NCBI RefSeq assembly: GCF_013179575.1
Contig: NZ_JABMCQ010000013.1
Span: 1 to 46,267, forward strand
DNA from: Sphingobacterium shayense
GTDB taxonomy: Bacteria; Bacteroidota; Bacteroidia; Sphingobacteriales; Sphingobacteriaceae
Length of the DNA stretch: 46,267 nucleotides
Direction of reading: 5' to 3'
In this document: positions 25,073 through 33,578 of the stretch, piece by piece
How the letters are laid out: every line of letters begins with the position of its first letter
Numbering within the stretch: the first letter of the stretch is position 1
Program-made: the position numbers and the translations under genes
The notes under the pieces: generated by a model
Told to the model about the DNA's origin: nothing
The model's input: only the letters and a program-made list of their open reading frames with translations
Database searches by the model: none

Positions 25073-27418
25073 ATGTCCACGACTTATAAGGCGTTATTAA
25101 TCGCCCTACTCCATTTAATACCTTTAACCATTTTCGCTCAAATCACTATTTATGGATCAGTTAAAAATACCTCTGGTGACCCAGTGGCTTATGCAACAAT
25201 ACTTGCCCAGGGTAGCTCCGTTGGCGCATCCTCTGATCAAGACGGAAATTTTAAATTAGTCAATATCCCTGACTCCCGGTTCACCCTAATCACAAGAGCC
25301 GTGGGCTATCAAACAAAAAAGGAAACCTTTGATAATCTATCCGATAAAACACCAATCACAATTACTTTACTTGAAGACAATCTCAGTATTAACGAGGTCG
25401 TTGTAAGCGCCACACGATATGGATTAGATCGTCGGGAAGCCCCAGTGGTCGTCAATATACTTGGACCGAAACTATTTAATGCAACCCAGTCCGTGGCTAT
25501 GTCCGAAACCCTCGCCTATCAGCCCGGAGTACGGGTAGAGAATAACTGTCAAAACTGCGGATTTTCACAGGTGAGATTAAACGGACTAGAAGGTGCTTAT
25601 TCACAGATTTTGATTAATAGCCGCTCGGTATTTAGCGCATTAAATAGCGTGTATGGATTGGATCAAATCCCAACAAGTATGATCGATCGTATTGAAGTTG
25701 TAAGAAGTGGTGGCTCTGCCCTATTCGGCGCAAATGCAATCGCCGGGACTATCAATATAATCACAAAAGACCCTGTGGAAAACGACTGGCAAATTAAGTC
25801 AACAAATTCAATTACTGGCGGCTCCTCTTGGGACAATACCATAGACTTTAATACCTCCTATGTCGATCAGGATCTGATGAGCGGTGTTACCTTTTATGGC
25901 ATGCATCGTGAGCGCCAACCTTGGGACGCAAATGATGATGGTTTTTCCGAAATCACTAAACTCAAGAATACCACATTTGGTTCCAAAATGTTCTATAAAC
26001 CGAGTGAACATAACAAAATCACGCTCGATATAAGTGTAATGGACGAGTTTCGACGCGGTGGCGATCAAATAGATTTAGCCCCACATTTTACCGACATCAC
26101 CGAGCAGCTACAAACTAGATCCCTAATCGGAGGTATTACCTACGATCACTACTCCAATGACTGGAAACATAAATTTTCAATGTATGTCTCAGCACAAAAA
26201 AGCAGCAGAGACAGCTATTACGGGGGTCTAGGTGGATCAAGAAGTCCAAAGGACAGCGTTATTGCGGCAAATTCTTACGGTATCACCAAAGATTTCGCTA
26301 TGGTTGGAGGAGCGCAGTATACTTACAACTTCGAAAAGGACGTGCTCACCGCTGGGATAGAGTATAACGCTAACCGTACGACGGATAACATCCCCTCATA
26401 TGATCGTTCCATTGATCAAAAAACACAGGCAGTGGGCAGCTACGCACAATATGAATGGAAGGTAATCGACCCATTAAAAGCGTTAATTGGAGCTCGCTAT
26501 GATTACACGCACATCGACGGAGATTATCGCCTTTTAGATCAAACCAGAACTTCGGCTGAAAACTTTGGCACTTTTAGCCCTCGTTTTACGTTGCTATACG
26601 ACATCACTGCATCACTTCAGTTCCGAGGCGGTTACGCACGAGGGTTCCGTGCACCACAAGCCTTTAATGAAGATATGCATGTCACTTCCATCGGCGGCCA
26701 ACAAGTGTTTGTGTTGATGGGTGAAAACCTTAAAACTGAATATTCAAACGCGTACACAGGTTCGTTCAATTATACGCGTAACTTTGGTAATACGCAGACA
26801 AGTTTACTCATTGAAGGATTCTACACAGATCTCCGAAATCCATTTACGACAGTTATGACTACCCAAAACGAAAACGTAATTATCCAAGAAATGCGTAACG
26901 GGAGCCATTCAAAAGTGTACGGAAGCAATATCGAATTGAGCGTCGCTCCTTCTAGTAACCTTACTGTGCAAGCAGGAGGCACAATCCAACGTTCCAAATA
27001 CACCGAAGGACAACTAATTTTCGACGGAGACGGGACACAGGATGACATCACTGTTGACCAGTACATGCGTACCCCGAATGTGTATGGGTACCTAAACACT
27101 AATTTTAAGGCAAGCAAACCATTTACTGTTGATCTAACGGGCGTATACACGGGCGCAATGAAAGTTCCGCATTACCAAAGCGACGGGGGGATGATTATAA
27201 AAACTTCTCCCGATTTTATGGAATTGAATCTAAGGCTTGGATATACTTTCGTCGTAAAAAAAGATTTCAATATTGAACTCTTTACCGGGGTACAGAATAT
27301 GTTTAATGCTTTTCAAAAGGACTTCGACAAAGGCCCCTTGCGCGATTCAGACTACGTATACGGCCCGACCAAACCTAGGACATTTACGTTCGGTATAAAA
27401 ATTGGCCATTTTCATTAG
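25073..27418 (+). CDS. TonB-dependent outer-membrane receptor with CarboxypepD_reg-like N-domain
   Basis: About 781 residues from ATG 25073, with signal peptide (ALLIALLHLIPLTIFAQ). A carboxypeptidase-regulatory-like beta domain (ITIYGSVKNTSGDPVAYATIL, mature residues 1-85) precedes the plug (VVVSATR ... RIEVVRSGGSALFGANAIAGTINIITKD) and the 22-strand barrel ending in KIGHFH. The plug has a CxxC (Cys159, Cys162) in NNCQNCGFSQVRLNGLEG, seen in some Bacteroidota receptors thought to take up metal complexes, haem or corrinoids. No SusD partner follows, which argues against a glycan SusC. The longer frame from 25034 adds 13 residues before the signal and is less likely. The substrate is unknown. 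Confidence 0.92.
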   Translation: MSTTYKALLIALLHLIPLTIFAQITIYGSVKNTSGDPVAYATILAQGSSVGASSDQDGNFKLVNIPDSRFTLITRAVGYQTKKETFDNLSDKTPITITLLEDNLSINEVVVSATRYGLDRREAPVVVNILGPKLFNATQSVAMSETLAYQPGVRVENNCQNCGFSQVRLNGLEGAYSQILINSRSVFSALNSVYGLDQIPTSMIDRIEVVRSGGSALFGANAIAGTINIITKDPVENDWQIKSTNSITGGSSWDNTIDFNTSYVDQDLMSGVTFYGMHRERQPWDANDDGFSEITKLKNTTFGSKMFYKPSEHNKITLDISVMDEFRRGGDQIDLAPHFTDITEQLQTRSLIGGITYDHYSNDWKHKFSMYVSAQKSSRDSYYGGLGGSRSPKDSVIAANSYGITKDFAMVGGAQYTYNFEKDVLTAGIEYNANRTTDNIPSYDRSIDQKTQAVGSYAQYEWKVIDPLKALIGARYDYTHIDGDYRLLDQTRTSAENFGTFSPRFTLLYDITASLQFRGGYARGFRAPQAFNEDMHVTSIGGQQVFVLMGENLKTEYSNAYTGSFNYTRNFGNTQTSLLIEGFYTDLRNPFTTVMTTQNENVIIQEMRNGSHSKVYGSNIELSVAPSSNLTVQAGGTIQRSKYTEGQLIFDGDGTQDDITVDQYMRTPNVYGYLNTNFKASKPFTVDLTGVYTGAMKVPHYQSDGGMIIKTSPDFMELNLRLGYTFVVKKDFNIELFTGVQNMFNAFQKDFDKGPLRDSDYVYGPTKPRTFTFGIKIGHFH

Positions 27419-27424
27419 AATCAC

Positions 27425-27459
27425 GGAGCAACCTAGCATTCTTTCTGCTAGGTTGCTCC
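27425..27459. repeat. 14-bp intercistronic hairpin
   Basis: GGAGCAACCTAGCA (27425-27438) / TGCTAGGTTGCTCC (27446-27459) with a 7-base loop, 6 bases after the receptor stop and 13 bases before the next ATG. It is not followed by a T-run on either strand, so it is more likely an mRNA-stability or processing structure than a terminator. Confidence 0.85.
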
Positions 27460-27472
27460 AAAAATTAAAACC

Positions 27473-27943
27473 ATGAGAAGAATAGCCCTCACCATCCTAA
27501 CATTTTTCGTTTACACGCAGGTTACCGCTCAACAGCAATCCGTGATAAACTGGATAACTTTCGAGCAACTCTCCGACTCACTTAACACAAAACCCAAAAA
27601 AGTAATACTTTTTTTTCATACAGACTGGTGTGCATACTGCAGAAAAATGCAAAATGAAGTTTTTCTCAATCCAGGGGTCATTAAAACGATCAACGAAAAC
27701 TACTATGCGGTATCATTTGATGCTGAAAGTACCGAGAGTTTCTATTTCGACGGTCGTCTGATAGAAAATCAAACCAAGAACAAAGCGCGGGGTTCATATC
27801 ATGATATCACGAAACTCCTCGCCCATAAAAAGAATCAATTTGTTTTTCCAACGACCATTTTATTAAACGCAGATTTTACTATAAGAAAGCGATATTTTAC
27901 CTATATGGGGCCGAAAAAAATAATCGAAGCCCTAACTCGTTGA
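27473..27943 (+). CDS. secreted thioredoxin-like protein
   Basis: A 156-residue protein with signal peptide (ALTILTFFVYTQVTAQQ). The thioredoxin-fold redox motif is CAYC in FHTDWCAYCRKMQNEVF (Cys near residues 54 and 57), with the cis-Pro in FVFPTTILL. The family is the DUF255/thioredoxin_7-like group exported to the periplasm. It lies 54 bases after the TonB receptor and is likely co-transcribed; a role in reducing the receptor CxxC or its cargo is inference only. Confidence 0.85.
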   Translation: MRRIALTILTFFVYTQVTAQQQSVINWITFEQLSDSLNTKPKKVILFFHTDWCAYCRKMQNEVFLNPGVIKTINENYYAVSFDAESTESFYFDGRLIENQTKNKARGSYHDITKLLAHKKNQFVFPTTILLNADFTIRKRYFTYMGPKKIIEALTR

Positions 27944-28056
27944 TTATTAAAAACCCATGACCAAAAATCAAATATTCGAAGGCTTTTGTTTATGTTTGCT
28001 GTCGCATTGACCCTGTCTAATGCGTTATAACGCCAGAAATACGAATTGAAATTTTT

Positions 28057-28695
28057 ATGAAAACTTTATTTAAACCATTTTTACTACTAGCTATTACTGC
28101 CCTCACCATTGTGTCTTGTTCCAAGAGTGACGATTTCGATTATGAAAAAGCACAAGAACAGCAGCGTATCGAAGATTCACTGAACAATATACGCATCCAA
28201 AAAGTTATTACCGAGCAGGCCCCCGCACTCAAGAAATTCGCAACCGATAATTTCGAAAACCCAGTATTACACGATTCACTAGGAATTTGGTATGATTTAG
28301 TTAATCCTGGCGAAGGCGAGGCATTTCAATATAGAATATCAAATGGAGGCGTTACGGCGCCAACGATAACTGTAATCTATAAAGGCACATTGCTCGATGG
28401 AACCGTATTCGATGAATCCGACGACAAGGACACAGAAGATAAAATTGAAACTGCTGAAATGCCTTTAGGAGGAGTTATTAAAGCTTGGCAAAGTGCATTC
28501 CTTCCGAAAGTGGTTAAATATAACGGATACACCGTGCCAATGGCAGGTCTTACAACAGAGGGCTTGCGGAAAGGAGCTATCATCCGTTTCATTACTCCCT
28601 CACCGTGGGCGTATGACACTAAGGAACTGGGAACCATACCCGCAAACTCACCGTTATATTTTGAAGTCGAAGTCGTTGACATCAAATACAAATAG
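28057..28695 (+). CDS. FKBP-type peptidyl-prolyl isomerase lipoprotein
   Basis: A 212-residue protein with lipobox signal (TALTIVSCSKSDD; Cys about residue 21). A charged helical linker (residues 25-70) precedes an FKBP domain whose ligand-pocket residues are mostly present: VIYKGTLLDGTVFDES (Tyr, Phe-Asp), GGVIKAWQSAF (Val-Ile, Trp) and the C-terminal LYFEVEVVDI strand. It is expected to catalyse prolyl isomerisation on periplasmic or surface proteins. GldI of gliding bacteria has the same lipoprotein-FKBP plan, but identity with GldI is not shown. A diverged paralogue follows. Confidence 0.88.
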   Translation: MKTLFKPFLLLAITALTIVSCSKSDDFDYEKAQEQQRIEDSLNNIRIQKVITEQAPALKKFATDNFENPVLHDSLGIWYDLVNPGEGEAFQYRISNGGVTAPTITVIYKGTLLDGTVFDESDDKDTEDKIETAEMPLGGVIKAWQSAFLPKVVKYNGYTVPMAGLTTEGLRKGAIIRFITPSPWAYDTKELGTIPANSPLYFEVEVVDIKYK

Positions 28696-28806
28696 TTAGT
28701 TTACTAAAAAATTCATTTTATATATTTATTTTTAAAAAGATAAACTAAACGTGTAGCGCGGGGACAAAAGAACTCGTTCTATGCAGTGTTAAACATTAAA
28801 CAATTT

Positions 28807-29454
28807 ATGAAAAATCTAATCAAACCATTTTTTGCTCTAGCTCTAGCTGCTGTAACTTTCACGTCATGCATGAAAGATAATGATCCAATCGACAACACCG
28901 AACAATACAGAAAAATAGAAGAGCGAGTTGACTCTGTTCTTACTTCACAAAAAACGCAAATCGAAGCTTTCGCAAATTCTGAATTCGAAAATCCCATCAA
29001 AGACTCCATTAAAATCACTCTATCGTATCTTGACAAAACGGTAGAAAGAGGCATTTGGTACGAAGTTACTTCCGAGCCAACAGACGATAGTTACGAGTAT
29101 GAGATATCTGGTCAAAACTTAGTTTATCCTAGTGTAAAAGTGAAATATTCTGTAAAAAGCCTTACAGGCACAACATACAAAGAGGATGCAACAGGGAGTA
29201 CCTACGTTTTAGGAGGCTCTAATGCAAATGCAAATATTATCAATCAAATATGGGGAATTTCGTTCTTCCCTTATTCTATTGACTATAATGGTCAAACCTA
29301 CTACCCTAAAGGATTAACAAAAGAAGGTTTGAAAACAGGCAGCAAAATTAGAGTTGTCGCGCCTTCTGTTTGGGCATTTGACACTCAAAATGTGGGTGAC
29401 ATCCCTGCCAATACACCGTTAGTGTATGAATTCGAAGTATTAGACATTGACTAA
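28807..29454 (+). CDS. diverged FKBP-like lipoprotein paralogue
   Basis: About 215 residues from ATG 28807 (the upstream GTG at 28786 adds seven residues ahead of the signal). It shares the lipobox start (FALALAAVTFTSCMKDN), linker and domain order of the gene before it, including the late APSVWAFD ... DIPANTPLVYEFEVLDID. Pocket residues are altered: the Phe-Asp pair is Tyr-Lys in TGTTYKEDA, while Trp is kept in IINQIWGIS. Isomerase activity may thus be reduced or lost, leaving a chaperone or binding role. It ends at a strong bidirectional terminator. Confidence 0.83.
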   Translation: MKNLIKPFFALALAAVTFTSCMKDNDPIDNTEQYRKIEERVDSVLTSQKTQIEAFANSEFENPIKDSIKITLSYLDKTVERGIWYEVTSEPTDDSYEYEISGQNLVYPSVKVKYSVKSLTGTTYKEDATGSTYVLGGSNANANIINQIWGISFFPYSIDYNGQTYYPKGLTKEGLKTGSKIRVVAPSVWAFDTQNVGDIPANTPLVYEFEVLDID

Positions 29455-29473
29455 GGTTCCTTAGACTATACTA

Positions 29474-29509
29474 AAAAAATGTCTTTGGAGCTTTCCAAAG
29501 ACATTTTTT
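29474..29509. terminator. bidirectional terminator
   Basis: A 16-bp perfect stem, left arm 29474-29489 and right arm 29494-29509, built around ATGTCTTTGGA/TCCAAAGACAT with A-runs and T-runs as its ends and a GCTT loop. It terminates the FKBP operon and could also serve a minus-strand transcript from 29604. Confidence 0.9.
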
Positions 29510-29511
29510 GT

Positions 29512-29604
29512 TTAATAAGGTTTTCGATTAAGCACATCCGCAAGAAATGGCTCAACAAAAACATATTTATTTCGATTCAATACTTCTCTTTTTGCTCGTA
29601 GCAC
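29512..29604 (-). CDS. possible 30-residue small protein (or short RNA) on the minus strand
   Basis: A minus-strand frame from GTG 29604 to TAA 29512 encodes 30 residues with a protein-like composition (RAKREVLNRN, then VFVEPFLADVLNRKPY). An exact -7 match TACTTTTG (29611-29604) overlaps the GTG, and the bidirectional terminator starts 3 bases after the stop. If that -7 is used the GTG would be lost, so translation would need a later TTG or the product is an RNA. No family is recognised, and it could be a gene remnant. Confidence 0.25.
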   Translation of the reverse strand: MLRAKREVLNRNKYVFVEPFLADVLNRKPY

Positions 29605-29664
29605 AAAAGTAAATTATTAAATTTACGAAATTAACTTAGGGAAGACCTGACAAAATCGAATGGG

Positions 29665-31299
29665 ATGAAAATAGCACTAGCGCAACTCAACTACCATATT
29701 GGAAACTTTGAACTAAACACAACACGCATAATTTCTGCGATCCAAAAAGCAAAAACAGAAAAGGCTGATTTAATCGTTTTTGCGGAACTAGCCGTTGGGG
29801 GTTACCCGGCCAAAGACTTACTCCGGAATAAACGGTTTCTGGCATTATGTGATGAAAATTTACAGAAAATAGTTGCAGTAAGTCAAGGAATTAGCTGTAT
29901 CATTGGCGCGCCTGTACCAAATCACGATCCAGAAGGCAAGGCGTTATACAATTCAGCTGTCTATATCGAAGATGGTAAAATTAAAAATATTTGCAAAAAA
30001 AGTCTATTACCAGACTATGATGTTTTTGACGAATATCGTTACTTTGAACCTAACCGCCATGTATCATGCATCGATATCAAAGGCGAAAAAGTCGCTCTTA
30101 CAATCTGTGAAGATTTATGGGATGATGACGCCTCCAATTCCTATGTCGGAGACCTGATGGACGAGTTAAGGAAAGAAAAGCCGACACTTATTGTCAATAT
30201 TGCTGCTTCACCATTCTCGTACGTACACTTTGAAAGTCGCATTAACGTTCTAAAAAGAAACGTAATTAAAGCAGGGTGTCCACTCGTGTATGTCAACCAA
30301 ATTGGTGCACATGCAGATATCATTTTCGACGGACGTTCGCTCGCCCTCGACCGTATGGGCAACCTATTATGCCAGTTGGAGGGATTCCGAGAAGATTTTC
30401 AAATTGTAGACACCGATCAAGCTATGTCTGTGAATAACCAAGAAAATGAACCTGATTCGGAAATAGCGCTGATTCATCAAGCTCTTCTACTAGGACTTCG
30501 AGATTATTTTCGAAAATCGGGATTCAAAAAAGCTGTCTTGGGTCTTTCGGGGGGACTAGACTCCGCTATAGTTGCGGCCCTGGCTTGCGAAGCTCTGGGA
30601 CCTGAAAATGTCTTAGCGGTACTCATGCCATCAATGTATTCCTCAGACCACTCCCTGAAAGACGCTCTTGATCTGGTGGGAAACACAGGATGTAAACACT
30701 TAATAATACCTATAAAAGATGTTGCTACTAGTTTTGACAACACTCTCTCAGAAGCCTTTTCAGGATATCCAGCGGACTTAACCGAAGAAAATATACAAGC
30801 ACGTATTCGTGGGACGCTCTTGATGGCGATATCTAACAAATTCGGAAATATACTACTCAATACTTCGAACAAAAGCGAAGCAGCAGTGGGATATGGCACG
30901 TTGTATGGCGATATGGCAGGTTCGCTTAGTGTTATAGGGGATGTTTATAAAACGCAGGCATATAGTTTAGCAAAATATATAAACCGGGAGCGAGAAATTA
31001 TCCCAATCAATACGATTGTAAAACCGCCGTCTGCGGAGCTACGCCCCGACCAAAAAGACTCCGACTCTCTGCCACCGTACGATATTTTAGATAGTATCTT
31101 GTACCAACTCATCGAACTTGAGAAACCAGCCTCAGAAATCATTAACGCTGGTTTTCAAGAAACGACCGTACAACGGGTCTCAAACCTTCTAAACAATGCA
31201 GAATTTAAGCGGTATCAGTGCCCTCCGATCTTACGAGTAAGCCCAAAAGCATTTGGCAGCGGTCGTGTAATGCCATTAGTTGCGAAATATCCATTTTAA
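29665..31299 (+). CDS. nadE: glutamine-dependent NAD+ synthetase
   Basis: A 544-residue two-domain enzyme. The N-terminal nitrilase-like glutaminase (residues 1-250) has the Glu-Lys-Cys triad in FAELAVGGYPAKDLL, KKSLLPDYDVFDE and LTICEDLWDD. The C-terminal NAD synthase domain carries the PP-loop LSGGLDSA (about residue 294) and the SEAAVGYGTLYGDMAG segment. It amidates deamido-NAD with ATP, the last step of NAD synthesis. It stands alone between terminators. In gliding Bacteroidota nadE often lies near gld genes, which fits the FKBP lipoproteins just upstream only as a loose parallel. Confidence 0.96.
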   Translation: MKIALAQLNYHIGNFELNTTRIISAIQKAKTEKADLIVFAELAVGGYPAKDLLRNKRFLALCDENLQKIVAVSQGISCIIGAPVPNHDPEGKALYNSAVYIEDGKIKNICKKSLLPDYDVFDEYRYFEPNRHVSCIDIKGEKVALTICEDLWDDDASNSYVGDLMDELRKEKPTLIVNIAASPFSYVHFESRINVLKRNVIKAGCPLVYVNQIGAHADIIFDGRSLALDRMGNLLCQLEGFREDFQIVDTDQAMSVNNQENEPDSEIALIHQALLLGLRDYFRKSGFKKAVLGLSGGLDSAIVAALACEALGPENVLAVLMPSMYSSDHSLKDALDLVGNTGCKHLIIPIKDVATSFDNTLSEAFSGYPADLTEENIQARIRGTLLMAISNKFGNILLNTSNKSEAAVGYGTLYGDMAGSLSVIGDVYKTQAYSLAKYINREREIIPINTIVKPPSAELRPDQKDSDSLPPYDILDSILYQLIELEKPASEIINAGFQETTVQRVSNLLNNAEFKRYQCPPILRVSPKAFGSGRVMPLVAKYPF

Positions 31300-31351
31300 A
31301 TTAAACCTATTATACAAGATGAAGTCTAACAAATACTAATGTTTAAGTCTT

Positions 31352-31915
31352 ATGAAAAAGCTAAATTATATATTCATTCTCGGAGTCATCGCACTTCTTA
31401 GTTCCTGTGCTTCTGTACAGTACAACACAACCAAGGTGGAGAGCCTTGATTTCGGACAGTACAAGACATATGGATGGCTTCCCCCAGTAGACTCTTTATC
31501 AAAAGATTATTTTTCCAATGATATCGCCAAAACTAATATCTTAAACGCGGCGAACAAAGAAATAGAGGGTTTGGGATTACAATACAGTAAAGAAAATCCC
31601 GATATATTATTCCGATATATTACAATTGTCAATAACAAAAGTCGTCCTGTATATAACACATCCTACGGATGGGGAGGTCCTTGGGGTTGGGGCAGACCGT
31701 GGGGATGGGGATACGGCTATGGCTATACCTACCCTGTCGGTAGCGAAAAATATCGCTACGCGCATATTATCGTTGAGGCGCTCGATCGAGCAACTAATTC
31801 TGTGATCTGGCAAGCTCGTGGGTCATCCGCAATCTCTACTCCTGAAAAAGCGATAAACAACGTTTCAAATGTCCTTCACGGTATCTTCAAAGAGTACCCC
31901 ACTAAAAAGAGATAA
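31352..31915 (+). CDS. DUF4136 family lipoprotein
   Basis: A 187-residue lipoprotein (lipobox LLSSCASVQYN, Cys about residue 19) with the DUF4136 opening VESLDFGQYKTYGWLPP. A Gly/Trp/Tyr-rich stretch about residues 105-130 (repeats of the type PWGWG) interrupts the beta domain, and the end has YAHIIVEALDRATNSVIWQARG. Members are outer-membrane-associated with unknown function. It follows nadE by 52 bases and is closed by the hairpin at 31938-31979. Confidence 0.85.
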   Translation: MKKLNYIFILGVIALLSSCASVQYNTTKVESLDFGQYKTYGWLPPVDSLSKDYFSNDIAKTNILNAANKEIEGLGLQYSKENPDILFRYITIVNNKSRPVYNTSYGWGGPWGWGRPWGWGYGYGYTYPVGSEKYRYAHIIVEALDRATNSVIWQARGSSAISTPEKAINNVSNVLHGIFKEYPTKKR

Positions 31916-31937
31916 CATTTTTCATTTAAAAATATAA

Positions 31938-31979
31938 AAAAATACCCTCGACGTCAAAAATGAAGTGGAGGGTATTTTT
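31938..31979. terminator. terminator between convergent DUF4136 and DUF2264 genes
   Basis: AAAAATACCCTC (31938-31949) / GAGGGTATTTTT (31968-31979), a 12-bp stem with an 18-base loop and A/T-run ends on both sides, suitable for both strands. Confidence 0.85.
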
Positions 31980-32049
31980 ATTTAAAGACTCTAAGCTGAT
32001 CAGCCAAAGGATCCGGAGTGATTCTTAACAATAACATCACTGTTAATTT

Positions 32050-33336
32050 CTAATCGACCATTTTATGGTCTTGCTTCGCCTGCCCCCCCGACCAAATTTT
32101 CTTTGCACTCCAGGGAACCTCTGGAGTACTCCAAAAGGGATCATCTTCGGAAAGACCTAATGGTAAAAAAATCTGAGAAGTTAAATATGGGCTCCCTTGA
32201 TTATTATAAGAATCACCAAGTCCTAATTGTTCTCCATAAAGACCAATCGTCAACCAACCGGATTTATAAGTGTATGGACTTTCCGTAATTTTTCGCAATA
32301 CGGCCGTTAACGCAGCTCTCACTTGCCCGGGCGCTAATTCCTCGGGCAACCGCTTTTTGAAAGCCATATCCGCTAAATGGTGAAAAGCTCCTGCGCGATA
32401 AATAATAGATCGTCCGGACGGCGGAAACGAGCCGTCCTTATTAATCAACCGTTCTAAAATAACTGCATAACGCTCATTACGTACAGCAATTTTGTTGAAC
32501 ATAACATCATAACTAGTCGTCTTGTCTTTAATAACGTCTTTTATTGCACTAAGATATGGATGTATAACGTAGCTATTATAATAATCGTAGGCGAAATGCG
32601 GACCATCCTTATACATACCATCGCCTACATACCATTGATCCATCTGGCGCAGTGCATAGTCAATTCGCATATTATCCCATTGATAACCGAATTTCGCGAA
32701 GAAAACTTCATTCAAAGCCGAGAAAAGTAGCCAGTTTGAAAACGAAGGTCGGAATTGTCGCGTAGTTTGAATACTACGAACCAATTTATCTCGATCCATC
32801 TGATCGAGATTTTCCCACAGCCAAGGGCAACGCAAGAAAGCTAATGCTATGAAGGAGGCATCCACAAGTTGTTGTCCACCTAAATTAAAAGCCATAAAAT
32901 CACGGGCCCCGGTATCCAATGCATTTTTTATGCCCGCTATTGTCCATGCACGATATTGATCACGCAACGCCACTTCTTTTTCATCTCCTCCCTCCAGTGC
33001 CAACCAAGGAGAAATACCAGAGAGAACACGACCTAAGACCTCGACGTACTGTACCTGAATTCGATGCTCTTTATTATCGACGTTAGGTGCCGTAATTTTC
33101 GGCATATTTATCCGCAGGCTATCATGCGCAAGACTCCGCATTACCGGTCGTGCCATCCGGTCCATTTCTTTCAACCAATACGTTCTATCATTCAATTTAG
33201 GAATTGGTTCCGATGTCCTTGCATTTAAACTCAAAAAAACATGACTCAATATCAAAACTACTGAAAACGAATAAAATACACTTTGATGCATCGATAATAA
33301 TTTATAAGAGTGATATACCTTCTGTAAACCTTTCAT
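32050..33336 (-). CDS. DUF2264 family protein
   Basis: A 428-residue protein of the DUF2264 (PF10022) type, predicted as an alpha/alpha toroid. Recognisable parts are RTYWLKEMDRMARPVM, RVLSGISPWLALEGGDE, FNLGGQQLVDASFIALAFL and DQWYVGDGMYKDGPHFAYDYYNSYVIHPYL. An N-terminal hydrophobic segment (HQSVFYSFSVVLILSHVFLSLNA) acts as a signal; a later ATG at 33291 would place it right at the terminus and may be the true start. The family is often in polysaccharide-utilisation loci and is suspected to act on uronic or rhamnose-containing chains, but no activity is settled. It is divergent from the GH127 gene. Confidence 0.85.
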   Translation of the reverse strand: MKGLQKVYHSYKLLSMHQSVFYSFSVVLILSHVFLSLNARTSEPIPKLNDRTYWLKEMDRMARPVMRSLAHDSLRINMPKITAPNVDNKEHRIQVQYVEVLGRVLSGISPWLALEGGDEKEVALRDQYRAWTIAGIKNALDTGARDFMAFNLGGQQLVDASFIALAFLRCPWLWENLDQMDRDKLVRSIQTTRQFRPSFSNWLLFSALNEVFFAKFGYQWDNMRIDYALRQMDQWYVGDGMYKDGPHFAYDYYNSYVIHPYLSAIKDVIKDKTTSYDVMFNKIAVRNERYAVILERLINKDGSFPPSGRSIIYRAGAFHHLADMAFKKRLPEELAPGQVRAALTAVLRKITESPYTYKSGWLTIGLYGEQLGLGDSYNNQGSPYLTSQIFLPLGLSEDDPFWSTPEVPWSAKKIWSGGQAKQDHKMVD

Positions 33337-33516
33337 AGTACTTAAAAATCTTATATTAACTTACCAAAATAGTGGACACTCCTACACATACTCATATTCA
33401 CTTAGCGTCCATTGATCACAAGATACAATTTAAAGCTAATTGTAGAAAAACCATTCATTTTTATAATCGTTTTTATAAATGTTAAAAAAACACTTAAAAA
33501 CAATACTAATATTAAC

Positions 33517-33524
33517 TATATTTG
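33517..33524 (+). promoter_or_regulatory. candidate -7 element TATATTTG for the GH127 gene
   Basis: An exact TAnnTTTG match 54 bases before ATG 33579 in the 242-base gap between divergent DUF2264 and GH127 genes. No strong TTG lies upstream. Confidence 0.5.
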
Positions 33525-33578
33525 AGTAAGGCCTTTTCGACACCGCCGCGCTAACCAATAGGACAATATCAGCTAACT

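Noticed and set aside
28022..28033. 12-base perfect palindrome GCGTTATAACGC before the first FKBP gene
   Set aside because: Palindromes of this length are expected several times by chance in 46 kb, and nothing else marks it as an operator.
28696..28748. 8-bp inverted repeat TTAGTTTA/TAAACTAA between the two FKBP genes as a terminator
   Set aside because: The arms are short, A/T-only apart from one pair, and 37 bases apart, so no stable structure is expected.
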